Assembly: GCA_029721435.1 (NCBI GenBank)
Contig: CM056581.1
Location: forward strand, 66,911,712 to 66,975,711
Direction: 5' to 3'
Length of the DNA: 64,000 nt
Origin: Gymnothorax reevesii
Taxonomy: Eukaryota; Chordata; Actinopteri; Anguilliformes; Muraenidae
The notes under the pieces are model-generated. The model was not told where the DNA came from, made no database searches, and worked only from the letters and a program-made list of their open reading frames with translations. The position numbers were made by a program, and so were the translations under genes. Shown here in pieces: positions 32,785 through 42,966 of the stretch. The stretch's first letter is position 1; every line of letters starts with the position of its first letter.

Positions 32785-33630
32785 TTTTGTGCTATAACTC
32801 TCTTAATATAGCATTTAGAGCTTAGGTATGTATGAGGCACCTACAGGAAATCAGGTATGCTGAACATTGTGAGTCAGTCACATTTGACCTTGGGCCTCAA
32901 GTTCAAGGCCAAATGGCAAAAATGCGCTATAACTTGCTTAATGTGACATTTAGAGCTTAGGTTTGTTGCATGCCAAACATTCTCGGTTGTTCAAATTTCA
33001 CCTTGAGCCTCAAGATGAAGGTCAAATAGCAAAAATGTGTTATAACCGCTTACTGTGGCATTTAGAGCTTAGGTATGTGTGAGGCACCTAGAGGGAATCA
33101 TGAAAGCTGAATATTCTCGGCAAGTTGAATATGACATTGGGCGTCAAGATCAAATGGCAAAGATTGCTATAACTTGCTGAATATGGCAATTAGAGCTCAG
33201 GTATGTGTGGGGCATCTATAGGAAACCATGTATGCTGAACATTCTTAGACAGTCAGTCAAATTTGATGTTGGGCCTCAAGGTCAAGGTTATATGAAAAAA
33301 ATGGACGATATTTGATTAATATTGTTTGTAGAGCTTAGGTATGTTTTGGGCACTAATAGCAAATCATGTATGCTGGTTGTTTTCGACATATTGGAATTGA
33401 CCTTTGGCAACAAGGTCCAGGTAATGACAAAATAGCCTGAGTCCTTCAATGACGGCTTTAGATCTTCAGTATGTATTGGATACTAATGACAAATCATGTA
33501 TGCTGATCAAACACACCATATTGGATTTGACTTTGGTCTTCAAGGTCAAGGTCATGTGACAAAGTCAATCCATTTAATTCCTCATTTAATGATGTCTTTA
33601 GAAATTAGTATGTATTAGGCACTAACCTAA
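32785..33630. repeat. Diverged tandem array, about 6 units of 112-142 bp
   Basis: Each unit runs 'gctataacttgcttaatgt', 'gacatttagagcttaggtat', 'gtgtgaggcacctagagg', 'aatcatgtatgctgaacatt', 'ttgaccttgggcctcaaggt' and 'caaatggcaaaaatg'. Units begin near 32789, 32927, 33040, 33168, 33305, 33440 and 33571 (partial). Units toward the right are more diverged. No coding role is seen. Confidence 0.88.
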
Positions 33631-34314
33631 ATATAGTTAAACTTTTTACGGGCGTTGTAACCGCATGGTCAACCTTTTTTCACCATCAACTGCGGCAATA
33701 AAAACTGGACAAAACCCATTTTTGTTCCAATTAGCATCATGGAATAGAAAGAATAATACTAATTAGACCCACTTGGTGGCAGTGTTGTGTAAAAAAAAAA
33801 ATCATTGTCTGAAAGCAGAGCAAAAACCAAAAGTGAATTGAGAAGATGGCGCACTTTACAAATTGACAGCAGACGACATTAAAAGTTCAGGTTAGAAAAA
33901 AATCGAATCGGATTTCATGATGTAGACTTCTTAAAAATTATATTTTTGCTAAATGGCAGAAATGTTGCTGTCTGTCACTCATGAAAAAGTGTGACTGCTC
34001 AGTCGAGCTCAATAATGGTAACTAAAACCCCTTTCTCACTGAGCTGTGTTGGCCCGCAGTAGTGCGCGGATGAAACAGTTCTGTTCCTTCGCAGAAGAAT
34101 TGATTTGAAAAACCGTGAATTGATTTGCAGTGGTACGGGACCATTCGCCATCACTGCCGAAATTCCGATGTTGGAGCTTTTTAACGCCAATATCGTGTAG
34201 ACAACATGTTGCTTTCGCAAGAATTTGTGTTGGCTTCCTGTTGAATCTGCAGACTGATGCTAGTTACTTTTCTCCTGTTGGGGCTGTAACTGCCTTCAGG
34301 GCCCCTGGCACTCT
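33631..34314. other. No feature recognised
   Basis: Single-copy-looking sequence with a poly-A run at 33791. The frames are short and uninformative. Confidence 0.3.
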
Positions 34315-34441
34315 AGTTTAGAAATCTTGGTGTGATTTCTTATACCAACTCAAATTTGAGCCACACATTAAGAAGCTTGGTATAGTCACGCCATTTGCAA
34401 TTCCAAAATAAGGGTAAAATTAGATCTGTTTTCTCTTTAAG

Positions 34442-34963
34442 CCCCTTTGCGCAGAATACAAATGATGCCAATTTTTTCCTGTTATACATGACCATATTTA
34501 GGCTTTATAGCTCAGTATGTGTGTCACAGACACTTTGGAAAATTATTCCAGTGAAGCACCCATTCTCAATAACCACTTATTCCTCACTAGGATCACAGGG
34601 GGAGCTGGAGTCTATCCCAGCTGACTCTGGGTGAAAGGCAGGGAAACACCCTGGACAGCTCACCAAACCATCGCAGAGCTCACACATCATTCACACACCA
34701 TTTGCTCTCATACTCATACCTCGGGGCTATTTAGCATCTCCAATTATCCTGATATGCATGTCTTTGGACTGTGGGAGGAAACCCAAGCAAATACGGGGAG
34801 AACATGCAAATTCTACACAGAAAGGCCCCAAGCCGAATTCGAACCCACAACCGTCTTTCTGCGAGTGAAGTGAAGCATGACATTTGGGAATTGAAATACA
34901 GAATTATTTAGAAATTAAATTTCAGAATTTGCACACGCTGGCATCTATGTCTGCGCAAAGGGG
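34442..34963. mobile_element. piggyBac-like MITE, TIR CCCCTTTGCGCAGA
   Basis: CCCCTTTGCGCAGAATAC (34442) pairs with GTCTGCGCAAAGGGG (ending 34963), and the pairing extends to 'atgcca/tggcat'. The flanks are TTAAG on the left and TTGA on the right, compatible with a mutated TTAA target. A CCCTTTGC-type end with TTAA is typical of piggyBac relatives. It carries the 34559-34868 repeat; without that it is only about 200 bp. Confidence 0.7.
34559..34868 (+). mobile_element. Common fish SINE/LINE-tail repeat, TSD AGTGAAGCA
   Basis: Contains the widely found fish repeat blocks 'ggagtctatcccagctgact', 'caccctggacagctcacc', 'gcatgtctttggactgtggg', 'ggggagaacatgcaaa' and 'tcgaacccacaacc'. AGTGAAGCA flanks it at 34550-34558 and 34869-34877, so it arrived by reverse transcription inside the piggyBac-like MITE. 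Confidence 0.82.
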
Positions 34964-35244
34964 TTGAGGATCCTGCAAAAATTATTTATGCTTTTGTTTC
35001 ATCATGGTTAGACCACTGTAACTTCTTATTTATCTGCCTGAATACGAAATCTTTGGCCAAACTTCAAGTAATTCAAAATTCAGCAGCAAGATTGCTCACC
35101 ACGACAAATCAAAGAGCCCATATACCTCTAATTTTTGCATCTTTGCACTGGCTGCCAATGCATGCTAAAATTGATTTTTAAATTTTATTGATTACCTTCA
35201 TGGTCTGGAATATATAGCCATTTTCAGGATTTTGATTCCTAACA

Positions 35245-35345
35245 GATGTGACACCGGGCCTGCAATTCTCATCATCATCAGAGTAATAATCAGACGCCGG
35301 GCCTGCAATGCTCATCATCATCAGAGTAATAATCACTGGCCTGCC
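35245..35345. repeat. Two-unit tandem repeat, about 58 bp
   Basis: 'gggcctgcaattctcatcat' (35258) and 'gggcctgcaatgctcatcat' (35299), each followed by 'catcagagtaataatca', form a tandem duplication at the L2 fragment's end. Confidence 0.75.
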
Positions 35346-35495
35346 CCAGCTCCTGTAGTCCATATCACCCTCACTTGTTCTTTATCTCATTATTTCATTT
35401 CATATACATATATACTCCTCTCTCCTTCAGTCCTACACAATGTGTACCTCGCCCGCTCTTAGGCTTAGCTATCCAGCAAATATACTTGTTTGGTA

Positions 35496-36737
35496 CAAAA
35501 CCCAAAACCAGTGAAGTTGACGCGTTATGTAAATCGTAGATAAAAACAGAATACAATGATTTGCAAATCCTTTTCAACTTATATTCAATTGAATACACTG
35601 CAAAGACAAGATGTTTAATGTTCAAACTGAGAAACTTTATTATTTTTGTTTGCAAATAATCATTAACTTATAATTTAAAGGCAGCAACACATTGCAAAAA
35701 AGTTGGAACAGGGGCCTTTTTACCTCTGTGTTACATCACCTTTCCTTTTAACGACACTCCGTAAATGTTTGGGAACTGAAGAGACCAATTTTTGAAGCTT
35801 TTCAGGTGGAACTCTTTCCTATTCTTGCTTGATGTACAGCTTAAGTTGTTCAACAGTCCGGGGTCTCCGTTGTCGTATTTTACGCTTCATAATGCGCCAC
35901 ACATTTTCAATGGGAGACAGGTCTGGACTACAGGCAGGCCAGTCTAGTACCCGCACTCTTTTACTACGGAGCCATGCTGTTGTAACACGTGCAGAATGTG
36001 GCTTGGCATTGTCTTGCTGAAATAAGTAGGGGCGTCCATGAAAAAGACGTTGCTTGGATGGCAACATATGTTGCTCCAAAACCTGTATGTACCTTTCAGG
36101 ATTAATGGTGCCTTCACATATGTGTAAATTGCCCATGCCTTGGGCACGAATACACCCCATACCGTCACAGACACTGGCTTTTGAACTTTGCGCCTATAAC
36201 AGTCTGGATGGTTCTTTTACTCTTTGGTCCGGAGGACACGACGTCCACAGTTTCCAAAAACAATTTGAAATGTGGACTCGTGAGACCACAGAACACTTTT
36301 CCGCTTTGCATCAGTCCATCTTAGATGAGCTTGGGTCCAGCGAAGCCGGAGGCGTTTCGGGGCGCTGTTGATAAATGGCTTTCGCTTTGCATTGTAGAGT
36401 TTTAACTTGCACTTGCAGATGTAGCGACGAACTGTAGTTACGGACTGTTTGTTTCTGAAGTGTTCCTTAGCCCATGTGGTGATGTCCTTTACACACTGAT
36501 GTCGGTTTTTGATGCAGTACCGCCTGAGGGATCGAAGGTCACAGGCATTCAATGTTAGTTTTCGGCCTTGTCGCTTACGTGCAGTGATTTCTCCAGATTC
36601 TCTGAACCTTATGACGATATTACAGACCATAGATGGTGAAATCCCTAAATTTCTTGCTATAGCTAGTTGAGGAATGTTGTTTTTAAACTGTTCGACAATC
36701 AGCTAACGCATTTGTTCACTAAGTGGTGACCCTCGCC
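35496..36737 (-). mobile_element. Second copy of the 11618-13207 Tc1 family, truncated
   Basis: It starts CAAAACCCAAAACCAGTG after TA (35494-35495) and is the reverse complement of the first copy at very high identity. Its right side stops abruptly at 36737, where a hAT-type terminus begins. The missing part corresponds to the first roughly 340 bp of copy 1. It retains the left-TIR stretch that copy 1 lacks on one side. Confidence 0.93.
35675..36737 (-). pseudogene. Tc1-like transposase, second copy
   Basis: The protein follows copy 1 closely: GEITARKRQGRKLTLNACDL, FQQDNAKPHSARVTTAWLRS and SPDLSPIENVWRIMKRKIRQ, ending at the stop 35675-35677. Differences include LWSHES where the first catalytic Asp should be (36310-36290), a stop replacing W in 'KQEWER' (35819) and a shift near 36220. 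The second Asp and the Glu spacing are retained. Inactive through loss of the first Asp and the stops. Confidence 0.88.
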
Positions 36738-37000
36738 CAGGGCCGTGGTATAGGGGGGAAAGGTGATGACAATTATAAGGGCCCACAGCCCATTGGGGCC
36801 CACAAAACCCACAGTAACCATGACTAAATTGTTTTGCATTGACCTAACTGCCATTCATACTAATGCACCACAGGTAATCACAAAGGCATGCAATATTGAT
36901 TAAATTATTTTCAACAACCCCTTTCTTAAAAAATAGTTCGGCCCATGCTTCGTGCTCCTGTTGTAAAATTGTCTGAGCGTTTTTGCTTGCCAGTTTCGCG
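36738..37000 (+). mobile_element. 5' end of a second hAT element; far end not found
   Basis: CAGGGCCGTGGTATAGGGGG begins exactly where the Tc1 copy stops, preceded by CCCTCGCC as a possible 8-bp duplication. It resembles the 3738 tip (CAGGGCCG-ATTATGGGGG). 'aattataagggcccac' follows. Neither an inverse end with CCCTCGCC nor the missing Tc1 part was found up to 64000. Either the element extends further or the locus was rearranged. Confidence 0.6.
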
Positions 37001-39127
37001 AAGTACGGTAGTCAACAGTACGCGCAGCCCACACACACAAATCTGAACACCAGAAAAGGATAGAGAGAGAGGGCGGGAGGCCAGCAGCGCAGGGGCCCAG
37101 AATTACGAAATTCTTTTCAAAGAAAGGTGAGGGTATTTAAATAGCTTGCTGTGTTAGCTGTTCAGCTGATAACTTTACGGTAACATGCTGTCAGCTGAGT
37201 AAATAATCGCCTGACAAGAATTACATTACTCCGTTATTAACGGTATCATCTACAGAAAAGATCGGTCAGGTTCTAATTGTCCAGCCATAATAATATAACG
37301 TAAAAAAATCCGGTAGCAGCAGGACACATGCCTCCATCCTTAATATGAGTGATAACTGAATACTTCGCTTTCGTGACAGTCCAGGCTAGGTTTGGATAGC
37401 GAACTACATGCAGTCAGTGTGGTAACCTTAGGTATAACTGAAACAATCGCTTGACAAGGCTTATATTTTACCTTCTTACCAGTGTTTGAAATGGGCCGGT
37501 TCTCACCGGCACGCAGAATCGCCACTTCTGATTTTTACTGCTCTGCGCACCGTAATTTCTTCCAAGACCCGACAGTGTACCGTCACCTTTTGACACGCCT
37601 AGGTACGCATATTGTTGCTGCAGATTATGGTCCGTGCGGTCATTTATTTGCTCTTTTTAAGCAGCGTTGGATTTACTTTTATATGCCCAAGACAGCCGTA
37701 CAGTCTTCCGCTCGAGTGCATTCCAATATATATATATATATATTTTTTTTTCCCGTTGTCATTCTTTTGTAGTTCATAAGGACGGCAAGTGAAATTCAAG
37801 CCAATTATATATTATTTTATAAAGACACGTCTGCCCAAAATGCAACATTTTACCGCATCGCGAGAATTTACGCGCCCACAGAGCTTTCCAAAATCTTTAT
37901 GTAGTCAGTCCCTCTTGTTACTGAAAACCTGTACGATGTCGAGGATGTTTGCTTGGCTTAATCGTGCGATCACGGCGAAACGAAAGCAATTTTTCCCCGG
38001 ACAATGACCCGAATTTATTTCTGTCAGAACGACGAATGGCTCGTCAAACAATGCTTCTCGTGGGGTAAGTACGGTTTTTTCCTCTCATGACTGTTTTTGA
38101 TGCACTTAGTTTGAACAACCACCACCACAAGTAACCTATGAACCTGTGTGAAACACTGATGTATTGTCCATTATTCAGTTGGTTTGTATTCTTCATTATT
38201 AACCTGTGTTGGCTTGTCTGTCTATTAACATTGGACTTATAAAAATCTATCCTGCCATGTTACATGTGTCATTCTGCCTGGTAATTTAAATGTCCACTCA
38301 GTCAATAATTATATGCGTATTGGTTCAACTCCTAAAATTGGCTTGCTTGGAAATGGCCTGATTTCTGTAAAAAGCAGTATACACTGCAAATAAAATGATT
38401 CTATTGAGTGGAATATTCTCATACTATGTACCATTTTGACAACCGATTTGAAAAAGCTGTAGTTCGTCTTATTTTTTTCTGCCAAATTTTGTCAATATCA
38501 CCAATATAATATTTCACATGAAGGTTATTTATTTGGTATTAAATTAATAATTGTCATACGACATTATCAAAGATCTACTTGTAAATTGAGAATGTGGGAG
38601 CTTAAGTAATACTAGTTACCTGACCCCTCCCCTATGGGGCCAGGTTAAGCAATGATCATGTCTGTGTGTGTGTGTTTCTGTCACTCTGTCTGTCAGCCCG
38701 TGGCTGGGGCCATGTCTGCTATCTCTGATTGCCTTGTTCAGATATGCAGTGGTGGCTGCTGGGTTGGGGTTGGGGCGGAGCGCTCTACGGTAAGGTTATG
38801 GTTCAGTTTTTTTTTTTGGAGCTGCTGATTCACAGCCCTGGCACTTCTTACAAAAGTGTTCAATAAAACTAAACTGCTACTTTATTCTGTTGCCATCAGT
38901 CTTGTTAATGCGGGGGGTAATTTTACAGAGCTTGCCCTCCTTATACAATATCAAAGTGAAGCTGTGTGCTTAGAGTTATGGTACTGAGAGAGAAGCCCAT
39001 CTAAATTTGGTTTATTCATAGACTAGGAATGTTAGTTCTTCATTAGTTGGTCAATAAAGCTTATTTTAAATGTTTACAAAAGCAATATGAAATAGAATAA
39101 TTCAACCTTTATGTATTGCCACTCCAG
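37001..39127. other. Possible first exon (to 38064); otherwise unannotated
   Basis: A GTAAGT donor at 38065 follows a frame open from about 37965 to 38064. This includes ATG at 38004 (MTRIYFCQNDEWLVKQCFSW), ending in phase 1, which fits the 39128 exon. Other frames in the same segment also look partly coding, so this is weak. A short TA microsatellite lies at 37727-37742. Confidence 0.25.
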
Positions 39128-39205
39128 AATCAGCTGTGGTCACTTCATCTGAACCTGACCCAGCAGTAGACCCTCACCACCAGCAGTCTGAAGATGTTTT
39201 TGATG
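39128..39205 (+). CDS. Candidate internal exon, transposase-like N-terminal region
   Basis: Acceptor ccactccag (ending 39127) and donor GGTAAGTGAG (GT at 39206) bound a 78-bp open segment. It reads ESAVVTSSEPDPAVDPHHQQ and SEDVFDG and starts and ends in phase 1. Acidic/Ser-Pro linkers like this precede the TTF-type zinc finger in fish hAT/ZMYM1-like proteins. It probably belongs to the gene of the hAT that begins at 36738, though a host gene is possible. Confidence 0.35.
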
Positions 39206-39319
39206 GTAAGTGAGTGAGTGTGGCAGAAACTGGTTGGCTGTTTAGATTTATTGGTGAACTGCTGTACCAATGGCAATTACTTACATATTGGTCGATCTCT
39301 CAGCCATTTGAATTATATA

Positions 39320-40310
39320 CACTCAACAAAAATATAAACGCAACACTTTTGTTTTTGCTCCCATTTGTCATGAGATGGACTCGAAGATCTAAAATTCATT
39401 CCAGATACACAATATTACCATTTCTCTCAAACATTGTTCACAAATCTGTCTAAATGTGTGATAGTGAGCACTTTTGCTTTGCTGAGACAATACATCCCAC
39501 CTCACAGGTGTGCCACATCAAGATGCTCATCAGACACCATGATTAGAGCACAGGTGTACCTTATACTGCCCACAATAAAAGGCCACTCTGAAATGTGCAG
39601 TTTTGTCTCACAGCAAAATGCCACAGATGGCGCAAGCATTGAGGGAGCGTGCAATTGGCATGCTGACAGCAGGAATGTCAACCAGATCTGTTGCTCGGGC
39701 ATTGAATGTTCATTTCTCTACCATAAGCCGTCTCCAAAGGCATTTCAGAGAATATGGCAGTACATCCAACCGGCCTCACAACCGCAGACCACGTGTAACC
39801 ACACCAGCCCAGGACCTCCACATCCAGCAGGTTCACCTCCAAGATCGTCTTAGACCAGCTATTCAGACAGCTGCTGAAACAATTGGTTTGCATAACCAAA
39901 GAATTTCTGCATAAACTGTCAGAAACCGTCTCAGGAAAGCTCAACTGCATGCTCGTCGACCTCATCGGGGTCTTAACCTGACTCCAGATCGTCGCCGTAA
40001 CAGACTTGAGAGGGCAAATGCTCACGTTCGATGGCATCTGGCACGTTGGAGAGGTGTTCTCTTCATGGATGAATCTCGGTTTACATTGTTTCGGGGCAGG
40101 TGGCAGACAGCGTGTGTGGCGTCGTGTGGGTGAGCGCTTTGCTGATGTCAATGTTGTGGATCGAGTGGCCCATGGTGGTGGTTGGGTTATGGTATGGGCA
40201 GGCATCTGTTATGGACGAAGAACACAGGTGCATTTTATTGATGGCATTTTGAATGCACAGAGATACCGTGATGAGATCCTGAGGCCCATTGTTGTGCCAT
40301 GCGTTTATTT
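39320..40310 (+). mobile_element. Tc1-like transposon of the ACTCAACAAAAATATAAACG type, 3' truncated
   Basis: It begins CACTCAACAAAAATATAAAC after TA (39318-39319). This terminus is known from Tc1 elements in many teleosts and in lampreys, for which horizontal spread has been proposed. The element stops near 40310 in the middle of the transposase, where Penelope-like sequence begins. The right TIR is absent. Confidence 0.9.
39618..40310 (+). pseudogene. Tc1-like transposase, C-terminally truncated
   Basis: MPQMAQALRERAIGMLTAGM starts at 39618, with the HTH STRSVARALNVHFSTISRLQ. After a stop at 39912 (HNQRISA*) the same frame continues TVRNRLRKAQLHARRPHRGL and RWRGVLFMDESRFTLF (first catalytic D), and a frame shift follows. 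The next part is GGGWVMVWAGICYGRRTQVH and ILNAQRYRDEILRPIVVP. The sequence ends before the second Asp and Glu, so no activity is possible. Confidence 0.9.
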
Positions 40311-40316
40311 AACAGG

Positions 40317-40900
40317 TTAACACGACTGAGCGAATATGTCTTGTGCTTGTTTAATGACTGAGGGCTTATAGGCACTATCACAAAAACGATGAGACATATC
40401 AACAGACTGTTTAAGGTAGACCTCATCTCTGTCACCAATGCATTGTAGTCGCTGAAACTGACCAAAAGGAATATTATTTTTGTGGTGCACAGGGTGAAAA
40501 GAATCCGCTCTCAGAATTGTGTTACGGGAGGTAGACTTTCAAAAAATATCAGTGTGTAAAACCCCAACATTGTCCTTAGAGATAGTAAGATCCAAAAAGT
40601 TAATACTCTCCTTAGAATATTCAATCGACAATTTTATATGATCAGTTGATGGAATTTAAATATTTATGAAAAGCCAATAAGCTAGTTTCATCACCATCAA
40701 AAATGAAGCACAAATCGTCAATATAGGTTTTGACAAACGGTTTGATAAAAGAGTCAATGAATTGGAAAGCCGGTTCCGTAAGTGTACCATTGCCGCTTAC
40801 AATTGGATGACCAGGAGGGTTATTTTTGGAGGATCTCTCTTCTGAACCAATGGATAGGGTCCGGCCTTCTGCTGACTTCCTTTGGAATGTTTAGAAGATT
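40317..40900 (-). pseudogene. Penelope-like element reverse transcriptase fragment
   Basis: On the minus strand: HPIVSGNGTLTEPAFQFIDS with FIKPFVK (about 40815-40755), directly followed by TYIDDLCFIFDGDE carrying the RT catalytic YIDD. Next come SINFLDLTISKDN and SFHPVHHKNNIPFGQFQRLQ, then KPSVIKQAQDIF to a stop at 40317. The order 'SGNG-LTEP', 'YIDD', 'INFLD' and 'SFHP..IP-GQF-RL' is that of Penelope-like elements. The RT part between FVK and YIDD is deleted. No GIY-YIG domain remains. Confidence 0.8.
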
Positions 40901-40939
40901 GGAGGCGGGGCCAGACAAATTGCATGCTTCATGAATAAA

Positions 40940-42956
40940 TTCCATCCATCCATCTTCTTCCGGTTATCCGGGGCCGGGTTGCGGGGGCAGCAGTCTAAGC
41001 AAGGATTCCCAGACTTCCCTCTCCCTGGACACTTCCTTCGGTTCTTTCAGGGGTATCCCAAGGCGTTCCCAGGCCAGCCGAGTGACATAGTCCCTCCACC
41101 GTGTCCGGGGCCTCCTCCCGGTGGGGCATGCCTGGAACACCTTCCCAGGAAGGCGTCCAGGGGGCATCTTGTAGAGATGCCCGAGCCACCCCAGCTAGCT
41201 CCTCTCGACATGGAGGAGCAGGGGCTCTACTCTGAGCTCCTACTTGGTGACAGAGCTCCTCGCCCTATCTCTAAGGGAGCGCCCTGCCACCCTGCGGAGG
41301 AAACCCATTTCAGCCGCTTGTACGCGAGATCTTTTTCTTTTGGTCAAGACCCAAATTCATGACCATAGGTGAGGGTAGGAACGTAGATTGACTGGTAAAT
41401 CGAGAGCTTCACCGTTCGGCTCAGCTCCTTCTTCACCACAACAGATTAGTACAAACAGTGAATCTCACGCTCCATCCTTCCCTCACTCGTGAACAAGACC
41501 CCAAGATACTTAAACTCCTCCACTTGAGGCAAGAGCTCTCCTCCAACCCGGAGGGGGCTAGCCACCTTTTTCCGGTCGAGAACCACGGCCTCGGACTTGG
41601 AGGTGCTGATTCTCATCCCAGCTGCTTCGCAATCGGCTGCGAACCGCCCCAGTGCATGCTGAAGGTCCTGGTTCGAAGGAGCCAACAGGACAACATCATC
41701 TGCAAAAAGTAGAGATGAGATCCTTTAGTCCCCAAACCGGACTCCCTCCGGCCCCTGGCTGCGCCTAGAAATTCTTTCCATAAAGATAATGAACAGAATT
41801 GGTGACAGAGGGCAGACCTGCAGGAGTCCAACATGCACCAGGAACAGGTCTGACTTACTGCCGGCAATGCGAACCAAGCTCCGGCTCCGGTCATACAGAG
41901 ACCGCACGGCCCTTAGTAGAGGGCCCCGGACTCCATACTCCCGAATCACCTCCCACAGAATGCCACGAGGGACACGGTCGAATGCCTTCTCCAAGTCCAC
42001 AAAACACATGTGAACTGGTTGGGCAAACTCCCATGCACCCTCAAGCACCCTGCGGAGGGTATAGAGCTGGTCCAGTGTTCCAGGACCTGGACGAAAACTG
42101 CATTGTTCCTCCTGGATCCAAGATTCGACGATCGGCCAAATTCTCCTCTCCAGCACCCTGGATTAGACATTACCCGGGAGGCTGAGGAGTGTGATCCTCC
42201 TATAGTTGGAGCAGACCCCCTGGTCCCCCTTCTTAAATAGAGGGACCACCACCTCGGTCTGCTAGTCCAGAGGCACTGTCCCCGACTACCACGCGATGCT
42301 GCAGAGGCGTGTCAACTAAGACAGCCCTACAACATCCAGGGACTTGAGGTACTCAGGGCGGATCTCATCCACCCCCGGTGCCTTGCCACCGAGGAGCTTC
42401 CGAACTACCTCAGTGACTTCAGCCTGAGTGATGGATGAATCAGCCTCTGGGTCCCCAGCCTCTGCTTCCTCTATGGAAGGTGTATCAGTGGGATTGAGGA
42501 GATCCTCGAAGTATTCCTTCCACCGGCTGACAATATCCCCAGTCGAAGTAAACGACTCCCCACCTCCACTGTAAACAGTGTTGGCAGAGTACTGCTTTCC
42601 CCTCCTGAGGCGCCGGACGGTTTGCCACAATCTTTTCAGGGCCGACCGATAGTCCTCCTCCATAGCCTCCCCGAACGTTTCCCATACCCAAGTTTTTGCT
42701 TCCGCCACCGCCCGGGCCGCAGCACACTTAGCCTGCCGGTACCGGTCAGCTGCAAAAACCCACACCAGCCCACCGCCTCTCACCGCAGGCAACTCCAGAG
42801 TTGAAGAGAGTCCAGCCTCTCTCAAGGAGTTGGGTTCCAGAGCCCAGACTGTGCGTGGAGGTGAGCCTGACTATCTCTAGCCGGTGCCGCTCGCCCTCCC
42901 GCTCAAGCTCAGGCTCCTTCCCCCCCTCCACGATAAGGCGGCGATTCAAGGTGAGG
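40940..42956 (-). mobile_element. Fish LINE, 5'-truncated, TSD CATGAATAAA
   Basis: Minus strand. The 3' end is a GATG-type tail (ttccatccatccatc at 40938-40954) after ...CCCGGATAACCGGAAG. CATGAATAAA is duplicated at 40930-40939 and 42957-42966, which fixes both ends. The 5' end is truncated, and an internal deletion lies near 41450. The clade is not assigned with certainty; the 3' sequence and the 'GHL-MPPGRLPG' block are very common in teleost genomes. Confidence 0.92.
40960..42850 (-). pseudogene. LINE reverse transcriptase and C-terminal region, broken
   Basis: Reading leftwards: TVRRLRRGKQYSANTVYSGG, KLLGGKAPGVDEIRPEYLKS (about 42410-42350). Then LERRIWPIVESWIQEEQCSF, MCFVDLEKAFDRVPRGILWE and VCPLSPILFIIFMERISRRS (42156-41740). 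After shifts come GMRISTSKSEAVVLDRKKVA and VEEFKYLGVLFTSEGRMERE, and finally MPPGRLPGKVFQACPTGRRP and TRWRDYVTRLAWERLG (41165-41050). The catalytic ADD box falls at a frame break near 41700 (LQMMLSCWLL region). Inactive. Confidence 0.88.
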
Positions 42957-42966
42957 CATGAATAAA

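Larger units (their letters stand above)
34315..35240 (+). mobile_element. L2/Maui-type LINE ORF2 C-terminal fragment, split
   Basis: Before the insertion: NLGV-like 'KSWCDFLYQLKFEPHIKK' (34322-34375). After it: KIIYAFVSSWLDHCNFLF and LAKLQVIQNSAARLLTT, ASLHWLPMHAKIDF (34975-35175). These blocks (LDYCN-LF, LQ-VQNSAARLLT, LHWLPV) are characteristic of the ORF2 C-terminus of fish L2 LINEs. The insertion at 34442-34963 separates them. Frames are broken; 5' and 3' ends are indistinct. Confidence 0.82.

Noticed and set aside
32785..33630. CRISPR-like spacing of repeats
   Set aside because: Units are long, contiguous and diverged with no spacers, in a vertebrate genome.
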